Source: Labrenzia sp. THAF82 (lineage in GTDB: Bacteria > Pseudomonadota > Alphaproteobacteria > Rhizobiales > Stappiaceae). Taken from it: a DNA stretch of 64,000 bases. This document shows positions 42,937 through 50,272 of this stretch, in pieces. The DNA is taken from NCBI RefSeq assembly GCF_009363435.1, contig NZ_CP045354.1, positions 3,438,501 through 3,502,500 on the forward strand. Direction: 5' to 3'. A program made the position numbers and the translations under genes. Positions within the stretch are counted from its first letter, which is position 1. Each line of letters starts with the position of its first letter. Under the pieces are notes generated by a model. That model worked only from the letters and a program-made list of their open reading frames with translations. It was not told the origin of the DNA and made no database searches.

Positions 42937-42969
42937 CCATGGGCCGCTCTCCAAGATTGCGGCCCATGG
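42937..42969 (+). terminator. Long hairpin between coxL and coxD
   Basis: A perfect 11-bp stem CCATGGGCCGC/GCGGCCCATGG with an 11-base loop lies 11 bases after coxL. There is no following U-run and coxD continues on the same strand 113 bases later. It probably protects the coxMSL mRNA or partly terminates, so structural subunits exceed maturation proteins. Confidence 0.65.
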
Positions 42970-43081
42970 GGCCACCTCGTGGAAGCTGCCAGGAGAACCT
43001 CCGTTGAATTTAGCTGCCGGGAAAGGTTTCCGGTGGTGAAGGCTGCACCTCATCTTTTCAACTCGAACGAAATGCAACCGG

Positions 43082-43963
43082 ATGAGCAAGACCAAAGACC
43101 AAATTGCAGAGGCATTGGCGAAAACGGGATATGTCGCCGATGAGGGACTGGCGACCGCTCTTGTTCTGACCGAAATGCTGAACCGACCCTTGCTCCTTGA
43201 AGGCGAAGCTGGTGTCGGCAAAACGGAGGTCGCCAAGGCACTGGCACGTCTTGAGGAAACAAATCTCATCCGTCTGCAGTGTTACGAAGGTCTTGACCGG
43301 TCCGATGCCATTTACGAATGGAACTACCAGCGACAACTCCTCGCGATCAAGGCAAGGGAGGGATCGGGCGACGACGCCAATAGCGTTGAAGAAGCAGTCT
43401 TTTCTGAAAAGTACCTTTTGGAGCGCCCTCTCCTGTCAGCGATAAGGCAAGCTGAAGCGCCTGTTCTGTTGATTGATGAAATTGACCGGGCTGACGAGGA
43501 ATTCGAAGCATTCCTTCTCGAAATTCTTTCGGACTATCAGGTCTCGATACCTGAACTTGGCACAGTTGAGGCCGTCACAATCCCGCGTGTTGTGCTGACC
43601 TCAAATGGAACGCGCGAACTGTCCGATGCTTTACGACGCAGATGTCTTTATCACTATGTCGACTATCCGACACCCGACCGTGAAGCGCGTATTCTGCTCT
43701 CAAGGGTTAGTGGTCTCGATGCAAGTTTGGCGCTTCAGATTGCAGAACTTATGGGCAAACTGCGCAAGGAGGATCTGGTCAAGGTTCCCGGGGTCGCGGA
43801 AACGATTGACTGGGCTGCCGCGCTGTTGGGACTGGGGGCAAAAGATCTTCACGAAAACAGAGAACTGGTTTTCGACACTTTGACCTGTGTCTTGAAAACC
43901 CGCGAAGACAAATCCCGGGTGACAGTCGAGGTTACCGACAGGCTGCTTGGCAAGGTGGCTTGA
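43082..43963 (+). CDS. coxD: CoxD AAA+ ATPase (CO dehydrogenase maturation)
   Basis: MoxR-type AAA+ protein, 293 residues, which in O. carboxidovorans is needed to insert sulfur and copper into the active site. Walker A GEAGVGKTEVAKAL (about 39-52), Walker B PVLLIDEIDRAD, sensor 1 VVLTSNGTREL and an arginine-finger region DALRRRCLYHYVDYP are clear. The ribosome binding site is weak, suggesting coupling to upstream translation or lower expression. It is followed 3 bases later by its VWA partner coxE. Confidence 0.92.
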   Translation: MSKTKDQIAEALAKTGYVADEGLATALVLTEMLNRPLLLEGEAGVGKTEVAKALARLEETNLIRLQCYEGLDRSDAIYEWNYQRQLLAIKAREGSGDDANSVEEAVFSEKYLLERPLLSAIRQAEAPVLLIDEIDRADEEFEAFLLEILSDYQVSIPELGTVEAVTIPRVVLTSNGTRELSDALRRRCLYHYVDYPTPDREARILLSRVSGLDASLALQIAELMGKLRKEDLVKVPGVAETIDWAAALLGLGAKDLHENRELVFDTLTCVLKTREDKSRVTVEVTDRLLGKVA

Positions 43964-43966
43964 GTA

Positions 43967-45166
43967 ATGAGCGCTCTTCATTTTGAAACCCGTGAAGACA
44001 TAGGAGCCGTGCTGCGTGCCCGGCTTGCAGGCTTTGTTCGATCATTGCGCGACAGTGGTTTCAAGGTAGGAATGGCAGAGACAAGCGATGCTTTGCGTCT
44101 TCTTCAGACGCCGCTCGTACACCGACAGGACAGGTTGAAGGCATCGTTTAGAACACTTTTTTGCGGACGTTTGGCTGACTGGAAAAAGTTCGACGAACTG
44201 TTTGACGCCTATTGGGTCGGCAAAGGCGTGAAGTCCGGTGTGAAAGTCAGCGGAACCAGCCCGCGCAAAGGTATGAAAACCATCCGTGAGTTGGTTGATG
44301 CGCAGGGCAATCGGCAGGACACGATCGCTGGAAATGTCGAACGTCAACCAGGCGAAGAAGATGAAGAAACCGGTGAAACACCTTCCGGTCGCCGGGAGGG
44401 CGCAAGCATCGCCGAAAATCTCGGACAGATCGATTTCAGGAAGATTGAAGATCCCGAGGCGTTGAAACAGGCACATGAGCTTGCTGAAAAACTGGCGCGC
44501 TCCATGCGGGTGCGGCTGACGCGCAGAGACCGTCAGAAACGAAAGGCGCGCCGCTTGGACTTGCGCCGAACCATCCGTCATTCCATCGCCCACGGCGGAA
44601 CGCCGCTCGAACTGATCCGCAAAGGACCGCGTCAGCAACAGCTCAGGCTTGTGGTCCTATTGGACGCGTCCGGTTCCATGAACAACTACACAGGCGTTTT
44701 TACGCGTTTTGTGCACGGCATTCTGGACAACTTTCGCGAAGCCGAAGCATTCCTGTTTCACACCCGTCTCGTCCATGTCTCTTCTGCGCTTTCAGAACGG
44801 GACGCCGGTCGGGCACTTGATCGCTTGGGGCTGATGGCGCAAGGCGTGGGTGGTGGCACCAAAATCGGCGAAGCTCTGGCTGATTTCAATCGCTGGCACG
44901 CAGCGCGCGTAATTCATTCGCGTACCTGCGTAATGATTTTGTCTGATGGATACGACACTGGCGCGCCCGATGTATTGGGAGAAGAAATGGCGCGTCTCAG
45001 GCGCCGTTGTCGCCGGATTGTATGGCTTAATCCACTGATTGGTTGGGAAGGTTACGAGCCCTCGGCGGGTGGCATGCAGGCAGCACTGCCGCATGTCGAC
45101 CTCTTTGCACCTGCACACAATCTTGAAAGTCTTGCTGCGCTTGAACCTTACCTGGCCAGGCTTTGA
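43967..45166 (+). CDS. coxE: CoxE VWA-domain protein
   Basis: 399 residues with a von Willebrand A domain in the C-terminal half: MIDAS LVVLLDASGSMNNY (about 216-229) and a downstream Asp in MILSDGYDTG. The N-terminal part is acidic and basic by turns (EEDEETGETPSGRREG, then RLTRRDRQKRKARR). CoxE works with CoxD in metal-cluster maturation. It begins 3 bases after coxD. Confidence 0.92.
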   Translation: MSALHFETREDIGAVLRARLAGFVRSLRDSGFKVGMAETSDALRLLQTPLVHRQDRLKASFRTLFCGRLADWKKFDELFDAYWVGKGVKSGVKVSGTSPRKGMKTIRELVDAQGNRQDTIAGNVERQPGEEDEETGETPSGRREGASIAENLGQIDFRKIEDPEALKQAHELAEKLARSMRVRLTRRDRQKRKARRLDLRRTIRHSIAHGGTPLELIRKGPRQQQLRLVVLLDASGSMNNYTGVFTRFVHGILDNFREAEAFLFHTRLVHVSSALSERDAGRALDRLGLMAQGVGGGTKIGEALADFNRWHAARVIHSRTCVMILSDGYDTGAPDVLGEEMARLRRRCRRIVWLNPLIGWEGYEPSAGGMQAALPHVDLFAPAHNLESLAALEPYLARL

Positions 45167-45184
45167 TCCATGGGAGATGCACCG

Positions 45185-46057
45185 ATGAAGCATACAGGCA
45201 CCATTTCAGGTTCAAGAGCCGCGGCCGAATTGACGGGTGATCTGGTGGATCTGATCCACCAGATGCAAACCAGCAACGAACCTTTCGTGCTGGCAACCGT
45301 TGTTCGCACCATTTCAGTCACGGCTGCAAAGGCAGGTGCCAAAGCGGTCATTTCCAGCGAGGGGGAGATTGTCGGCGGATGGATCGGTGGTGGCTGTGCA
45401 AAATCGGCTGTAATCAAAGCCGCAAGAACTGCTTTTGCTGACGGTGAGGCCAGGCTGATATCGATTCAACCAGCCGATCTCTTGTCTGAACTGGGTGTTG
45501 AACCCGGCGAAGAACGTGAAGGTGTTCAATTTGCCAAAAACATGTGCCCCAGCCAGGGCACTATGGATATTTTTATAGAGCCGGTTTTGCCTCGCCCACA
45601 ACTTGCCATCTTCGGAGCCAGCCCAGTTGCTCTGGCACTCGCAATTCAAGGGCCCACAATCGGATTTGATGTCACCATTTGCGGGCCGCTAGAAGATTTT
45701 GAAGGCTTTCCAGGTGAAATGCGCAGGAATGACGGTTTCAACGTCAATACTTCCAACAGCGCAGACACCTATATCGTTGTCTCCACACAGGGCCGAGGCG
45801 ATCTTGCCGCCCTGGATGCTGCCATCAAGACGAATGCTCGGCATGTGGGTTTTGTTGGAAGCCGCCGGAAAATCGATACCCTGAAATCAAAACTCAAAGA
45901 CCAGGGCATCAACTCCGATGCTCTGGAGCGCATCAAGGGGCCGGCAGGCCTGGACCTTGGCGCCATCACTCCTGAAGAGATCGCCCTTTCGATCCTTGCC
46001 GAACTGCTAATGGTCCGCCGCAAAAACCAGCGACTGTCCAGAATACAACACGTTTAA
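45185..46057 (+). CDS. coxF: CoxF XdhC/CoxI-family protein
   Basis: 290 residues from ATG 45185, preferred because GGGAG lies 8 bases upstream; the ATG at 45170 is too close to coxE for a ribosome binding site. The XdhC-CoxI domain (FVLATVVRTISVTAAKAGAKAVISSEGEIVGGWIGGGCAKSAV) is followed by a Rossmann part (LAIFGASPVALALAIQGPTIGFDV). Family members bind and protect the molybdenum cofactor and help insert or sulfurate it. A second XdhC is encoded at 61761-62768 for xanthine dehydrogenase, so each enzyme has its own. Confidence 0.9.
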   Translation: MKHTGTISGSRAAAELTGDLVDLIHQMQTSNEPFVLATVVRTISVTAAKAGAKAVISSEGEIVGGWIGGGCAKSAVIKAARTAFADGEARLISIQPADLLSELGVEPGEEREGVQFAKNMCPSQGTMDIFIEPVLPRPQLAIFGASPVALALAIQGPTIGFDVTICGPLEDFEGFPGEMRRNDGFNVNTSNSADTYIVVSTQGRGDLAALDAAIKTNARHVGFVGSRRKIDTLKSKLKDQGINSDALERIKGPAGLDLGAITPEEIALSILAELLMVRRKNQRLSRIQHV

Positions 46058-46080
46058 GACCCGGAATTGGAGATGAATCC

Positions 46081-46689
46081 ATGCAAATGACAGATAGCCA
46101 GCGGATTGAAGCGCCGCGTGAGAAGGTCTGGGAAGCGCTCAACGACGCGGATGTTCTCAAGGCTTCGATCCCAGGCTGTGAAGAGCTGATCAAGCACTCT
46201 GACACGGAACTGGAAGCAAAGGTCAAGCTCAAGGTTGGGCCAGTCAAGGCTACGTTTGGCGGAAAGGTCACCCTGAACGATCTCGATCCGCCAAACGGCT
46301 ACAAGATCGACGGAGAAGGATCTGGAGGAGTTGCGGGTTTTGCGCGCGGTGGCGCGACTGTTCGATTGGAAGAAGATGGGCCGAATGCAACAATTCTGCA
46401 CTACGATGTCGATGCGAAAGTGGGTGGCAAGCTCGCTCAGCTCGGTGCCCGTCTGATCGACTCAACGGCAAAGAGACTTGCCGGAGAATTCTTTGCATCC
46501 TTTGCACAGCAAGTAGCTCCAAGTCCCGAAACAGAGACCGTTTCTTCAAGCGAGCAAGATCAAGCCAATGGAGACGCTTCGCAAGACGCATCTTCCGGTG
46601 AAGAAAAGAAGGGTTGGCTTGGGGGTTTGTTTGGCGGCAAAAAGAAACAGCAGGCCGATGAAGACAAGCTCGCAGATGTGGCCGAATGA
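46081..46689 (+). CDS. coxG: CoxG SRPBCC-family protein
   Basis: 202 residues. The CoxG/START-like domain (QRIEAPREKVWEALNDADVLKASIPGCEEL...) fills residues 1-150 and forms a hydrophobic pocket in relatives. A low-complexity linker and a basic/hydrophobic tail (KKGWLGGLFGGKKKQQ) follow. CoxG is thought to anchor CO dehydrogenase to the membrane and, in mycobacteria, has been reported to carry quinone to the enzyme. It lies 23 bases after coxF. Confidence 0.92.
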   Translation: MQMTDSQRIEAPREKVWEALNDADVLKASIPGCEELIKHSDTELEAKVKLKVGPVKATFGGKVTLNDLDPPNGYKIDGEGSGGVAGFARGGATVRLEEDGPNATILHYDVDAKVGGKLAQLGARLIDSTAKRLAGEFFASFAQQVAPSPETETVSSSEQDQANGDASQDASSGEEKKGWLGGLFGGKKKQQADEDKLADVAE

Positions 46690-46723
46690 GCCTAGGATAA
46701 GACAGTAAGCGGGAGGAAATGAG

Positions 46724-46909
46724 ATGACCAATGCCGAACTTCGCGAGGAAACCGGTCTTCAGGAGTTGTCCCGAGACCCCTCCCTTTTGATGGCACTTGG
46801 GACGGGATCGCTGCTGACAGCCTTTCTGCTGGTGGCTCACTCTTGCTGTATTGGCTTGGTCGATCAGCATCTTGCGCCACTTCTGCAGATTTGTTCCTTT
46901 GCAGGTTGA
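46724..46909 (+). CDS. 61-residue membrane protein at the end of the cox cluster
   Basis: ATG 46724 has a strong GGGAGGAAAT upstream. The peptide has a polar start (MTNAELREETGLQELSRDPS), one membrane helix (about 21-46) with a CC pair, and a short end (LLQICSFAG). It follows coxG by 34 bases on the same strand. No family is recognised; it may help attach CO dehydrogenase to the membrane or to a terminal oxidase. Confidence 0.55.
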   Translation: MTNAELREETGLQELSRDPSLLMALGTGSLLTAFLLVAHSCCIGLVDQHLAPLLQICSFAG

Positions 46910-47212
46910 TTGAGGACTGACCTCGAAAACAGCTGGCGAGCGCCTTTCGCATTTAGCGGCGCTCGTTCGGCAGCCTCGGATTTGAGATGTGGTTTCCAGC
47001 CAATGTAAATACCAGTGCCCTTCTCCAAGTCTCCAGGTGATCAAACCGGCTTTGGTTGCAAACCAGGTCGTGAGAATGTGACTGCGAACTGTTCAGGCCT
47101 GCCGTTTTTTTAGTCAATTTCCGCATTCCATTAGACCTCAGCGTTTAGCGTTTTGAGCGGATCATTTTATAAGTCATTGAAAAATATTAGAAATGATCTC
47201 TGATTTAGAGAC
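46910..47212 (+). other. Intergenic region upstream of the guanidine operon
   Basis: About 300 bases without a gene. A short dyad TGGTT-GCA-AACCA (47053-47065) is the only symmetric element I noticed; it might be an activator site for the sigma-54 promoter downstream but does not match the NtrC consensus well. There is no clear terminator for the cox cluster. Confidence 0.4.
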
Positions 47213-47228
47213 TGGCACCAACCTTGCA
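47213..47228 (+). promoter_or_regulatory. Sigma-54 promoter of the guanidine operon
   Basis: TGGCACCAACCTTGCA matches TGGCACG-N4-TTGCW at every position except the seventh base. It is the best sigma-54 element in the window. The predicted start near 47240 coincides with the 5' edge of the riboswitch, which supports both calls. Sigma-54 dependence fits use of guanidine as a nitrogen source. Confidence 0.75.
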
Positions 47229-47239
47229 ATTCTTTGCTT

Positions 47240-47380
47240 AGTGCAGCGCGCCTAGGGATCCGGTCTGACAAGACGCAGGACCGAGAGGTGCAAGCCGGAT
47301 GAATTGGCTCTTCAGCCGACATAATCCGGTGACACGGCGGGACAAAAGCCCGGGAGACAACTGCACGAGGTTTCGCGCGC
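47240..47380 (+). promoter_or_regulatory. Guanidine-I (ykkC) riboswitch
   Basis: The region contains the conserved ykkC blocks in order: GCCTAGGGATCCGG (47250-47263), GGACCGAGAGG (47278-47288), and ACACGGCGGGACAAAAGCCC followed by GGGAGA (47332-47357). Hairpin P2 closes as GCCGGATGAATTGGC-type pairing between the blocks. This aptamer binds guanidinium and turns on export or degradation genes. CCGGGAG of the aptamer (47350-47356) is perfectly complementary to CTCCCGG at 47390-47396, a likely switching helix. A GC-rich hairpin (47368-47388) lies between. The operon downstream carries a guanidine-type importer and hydrolase, which independently supports the identification. Confidence 0.93.
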
Positions 47381-47469
47381 GCGAACCTGCTCCCGGACGT
47401 GCGCAAACCTCAATGATGGTCGCCCGATTGGACTTCCCTGTCGGGGGAAAATTAAGGAGACGCGCACAG

Positions 47470-48537
47470 ATGTTGAAATCCTTCGCTAGAGCTTCACTCC
47501 TAGCAGCCGCACTATCGCTGCCTCTTTCTTTTTCTGCGCACGCGGAAGAGAAAACCGACTTTAAAGTCTGCTGGTCCATCTATGTCGGTTGGATGCCCTG
47601 GGGATACCTTCAAGACAGTGGCATCATGAAAAAATGGGCGGACAAATACGACATCAGTGTCGAGATTGTTCAGATCAATGATTACGTGGAATCGATCAAT
47701 CAGTACACAGCCGGAGAATATGACGGCTGCTCCATGACCAACATGGATGCCTTGTCTATTCCTGCTGGTGGCGGTGTTGATACGACAGCCCTGATTGTTG
47801 GTGACTATTCCAACGGGAATGATGGGATCATCCTGAAGGACAAGACTGACCTTGCCGAGATCAAAGGACAGACGGTCAATCTGGTCGAGCTGTCTGTTTC
47901 TCACTACCTACTTGCACGTGCTCTTGACTCTGTCGGTCTTAGTGAGAGGGACCTGACGGTCGTTAACACGTCAGACGCGGATATGATTGCAGCCTATGCA
48001 ACGCCTGAAGTGACGTCCGTGGTCACGTGGAATCCACTTCTGTCTGAAATCGAAGCGCAACCGAATGCCACAAAGGTTTTCGACAGCTCCGGTATTCCAG
48101 GTGAGATCATTGATGTGATGATGGTGAACTCCGAAACGCTTGCGGACAATCCCAACTTCGGCAAGGCTCTTGTCGGTGCCTGGTATGAGCTCATGGGGAT
48201 CATGTCGACCGACAGCGACGAAGGTGTTGCGGCACGCACTGCCATGGCAGAAGCCTCAGGGACGGATCTAGCCGGATATGATGCTCAGCTTGCCACCACC
48301 AAGATGTTCTATACGCCAACTGACGCAGTCGAGTTCACGAAATCAGCGGAGCTCCCGAGCACGATGAAATTCGTCGCTGAGTTTCTGTTCGACAAAGGCA
48401 TTCTTGGTGAAGGCGCGCCAAGTCCTGAATTCGTCGGCGTCGCCTTTGCCGATGGTTCTGTCTATGGCGACCAGAACAATGTGAAACTCCGGTTTGATCC
48501 AAGTTTCATGGCCATGGCTGCTGAAGGCGCTCTCTAA
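47470..48537 (+). CDS. Guanidine-type ABC transporter substrate-binding protein
   Basis: 355 residues with signal peptide MLKSFARASLLAAALSLPLSFSAHA/E. The mature start FKVCWSIYVGWMPWGYLQDSGIMKKWA is typical of NitT/TauT-like binding proteins found beside urea carboxylase or guanidine genes (often annotated as urea ABC transporters). ATG 47470 follows AAGGAGA; an in-frame ATG at 47299 falls inside the riboswitch and is rejected. It should deliver guanidine, or a guanidino compound, to the permease encoded next, after a terminator-like hairpin. Confidence 0.88.
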   Translation: MLKSFARASLLAAALSLPLSFSAHAEEKTDFKVCWSIYVGWMPWGYLQDSGIMKKWADKYDISVEIVQINDYVESINQYTAGEYDGCSMTNMDALSIPAGGGVDTTALIVGDYSNGNDGIILKDKTDLAEIKGQTVNLVELSVSHYLLARALDSVGLSERDLTVVNTSDADMIAAYATPEVTSVVTWNPLLSEIEAQPNATKVFDSSGIPGEIIDVMMVNSETLADNPNFGKALVGAWYELMGIMSTDSDEGVAARTAMAEASGTDLAGYDAQLATTKMFYTPTDAVEFTKSAELPSTMKFVAEFLFDKGILGEGAPSPEFVGVAFADGSVYGDQNNVKLRFDPSFMAMAAEGAL

Positions 48538-48557
48538 GCTCCCGGTTTCGCATTTTT

Positions 48558-48586
48558 GGACCGGTGCGTTTGTGCCGGTCCTTTTT
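48558..48586 (+). terminator. Terminator-like hairpin between binding protein and permease
   Basis: GGACCGG (48558-48564) pairs with CCGGTCC (48575-48581) and is followed by TTTTT. It lies 21 bases after the binding-protein gene. Partial termination here would give more binding protein than membrane components. Confidence 0.7.
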
Positions 48587-48608
48587 CCAGGATCACGAGG
48601 GGCGTTTC

Positions 48609-49430
48609 ATGCGCATTATCAACCGGCGGCCTTCTCGGCTCCCTGCCCTTGCCCTTGGGCTTGTGCCCTTCATCGCGACTTTACTCGTCTATGCTGTCGC
48701 GAGCCACTATCGCAGGCTTGAAAATCCTGCAGACAAATTGCTGCCGTCACTGGACAGCATGGGTCAGGCGTTCTGGCGTATGGCAGCTGTGCCTGACAGA
48801 CGTTCTGGTGACCTGCTCTTGTGGGTGGATACGTTTGACAGCCTGTGGCGATTGGGCAGTGGCATGGCAGTCTCAACACTGCTGGCGCTCGTTCTTGGAA
48901 TATCAATCGGGTTCATACCGCACATTCGAAGCGCTCTGGCTCCCTATATCGCAACATTTTCGCTTATTCCGCCGATTACGATCCTGCCCATACTCTTTAT
49001 CACCTTCGGGCTTGGAGAGGTTTCGAAGATCGCGCTGATCGTTATCGGTACGGCACCGATCATGGTGCGCTCGACCGCGCAGGCCGTTCTCGACATTCCA
49101 AGGGAAATGATCATAAAGGCTGAAACGCTTGGGGCATCCGTCTGGCAGATGGTGACACGGTTGGTTTTGCCTCAGGTCTTGCCAAAACTCATCACGGCAT
49201 TGCGATTGGGGCTGGTGCCTGCCTGGATTTTTCTGATTTCGGCTGAGGCGATCGCGTCGACCACTGGGCTCGGATACCGGATTTTTCTCGTCCGAAGATA
49301 TCTGGCGATGGATGTGATCCTCCCTTATGTGGTGTGGATCACTCTGTTGGCATTTTTGCTCGACCGCTTGCTTCTTTTGCTGTCTCGACGCGCTTTTCGC
49401 TGGAACCATCTCGGGAGCGATGCGCTATGA
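48609..49430 (+). CDS. Guanidine-type ABC transporter permease
   Basis: 273 residues from ATG 48609, which has a GAGGGG ribosome binding site; longer frames run back into the hairpin. Six membrane helices are predicted with the BPD_transp_1 EAA loop EMIIKAETLGASVWQMVTRLVLPQVLPKLI (about residues 160-190), which contacts the ATPase. It belongs to the NitT/TauT permease type. Its stop overlaps the ATPase start (ATGA). Confidence 0.9.
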   Translation: MRIINRRPSRLPALALGLVPFIATLLVYAVASHYRRLENPADKLLPSLDSMGQAFWRMAAVPDRRSGDLLLWVDTFDSLWRLGSGMAVSTLLALVLGISIGFIPHIRSALAPYIATFSLIPPITILPILFITFGLGEVSKIALIVIGTAPIMVRSTAQAVLDIPREMIIKAETLGASVWQMVTRLVLPQVLPKLITALRLGLVPAWIFLISAEAIASTTGLGYRIFLVRRYLAMDVILPYVVWITLLAFLLDRLLLLLSRRAFRWNHLGSDAL

Positions 49431-50272
49431 GCACGGTCACCACGCCCAAGCTGTCGGTACAGGGACTTACCAAATCATATGACGGGACACCTGTGCTGGA
49501 ACGGGTCGACCTTCTGGTCAAAGACGGATCTTTCTGCACGATCGTTGGCGCATCAGGCTGCGGTAAATCTACGTTCTTGCGCATGCTGTTGTCGCAGGAG
49601 CTGCCGACACGCGGTCAAATTCTCCTTGATGGTGAACCCCTCCCCGATGAACCAACGCCGGACAGGGGTATCGTATTCCAAAAGTATTCGGTGTTTTCCC
49701 ATCTTACCGTTGCGGAGAACCTTATCCTAGCCGCGGAATTCGCGGCTGCTCCGTTGTCAGGTCGGCTTTTCGGAAAATCCCGTCGTCAAGCGATCGGTGA
49801 CATAGATGAAATTCTGGACCGAATTGGCCTGAAAGCAGCAGCAGACCGCTACCCCGTGCAGTTGTCGGGAGGGATGCAGCAACGGTTGGCAATAGCGCAA
49901 GCGCTGATCAAGAAGCCCAACATCTTGTTGCTTGATGAACCCTTCGGCGCGCTGGATCCAGGCATTCGCGTCGACATGCACGAGTTGCTTTTGGGTCTTT
50001 GGAAAGACCTTGGCATGACCATCTTCATGGTCACGCACGACATCCATGAAGCCTTCAAACTTGGCACTCGTCTGCTGGTATTCGACAAGGTTCGCCACGA
50101 CCCGCAGGCCCCGGACGCCTATGGGGCAACCATCACTTACGACCTGCCTTTGTCATCGCCGAATTCTTCGCCGGAAAAACTGCCGGAAGATATCGCAGGT
50201 GCGATCCGTCGACCGGAAAAACAACCATTTCCCAATGCCCAACTACCCAAAATACACGAGGAACGCTCATGA
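49427..50272 (+). CDS. Guanidine-type ABC transporter ATP-binding protein
   Basis: 281 residues from ATG 49427. Walker A GASGCGKST (about 44-52), Q-loop VFQKYSVFSH, signature LSGGMQQRLAIAQAL, Walker B ILLLDEPFGALD and switch His in VTHDIHEAFKLG are intact. The C-terminal 60 residues extend beyond the core. The 4-base overlaps on both sides place importer and hydrolase in a single translational chain. Confidence 0.93.
   Translation: MSTVTTPKLSVQGLTKSYDGTPVLERVDLLVKDGSFCTIVGASGCGKSTFLRMLLSQELPTRGQILLDGEPLPDEPTPDRGIVFQKYSVFSHLTVAENLILAAEFAAAPLSGRLFGKSRRQAIGDIDEILDRIGLKAAADRYPVQLSGGMQQRLAIAQALIKKPNILLLDEPFGALDPGIRVDMHELLLGLWKDLGMTIFMVTHDIHEAFKLGTRLLVFDKVRHDPQAPDAYGATITYDLPLSSPNSSPEKLPEDIAGAIRRPEKQPFPNAQLPKIHEERS

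Noticed and set aside
43082..46057. coxD, coxE and coxF as generic MoxR, VWA and XdhC genes unrelated to CO
   Set aside because: They follow form I coxMSL in the canonical order and end with coxG, so the cox assignment is better.
47053..47065. NtrC-type enhancer upstream of the guanidine promoter
   Set aside because: The TGGTT-GCA-AACCA dyad is short and does not fit the NtrC consensus, so it is not listed as a site.
47299..47469. N-terminal extension of the guanidine-binding protein frame (ATG 47299)
   Set aside because: It lies inside the riboswitch, has no ribosome binding site, and the signal peptide begins at ATG 47470 after AAGGAGA.
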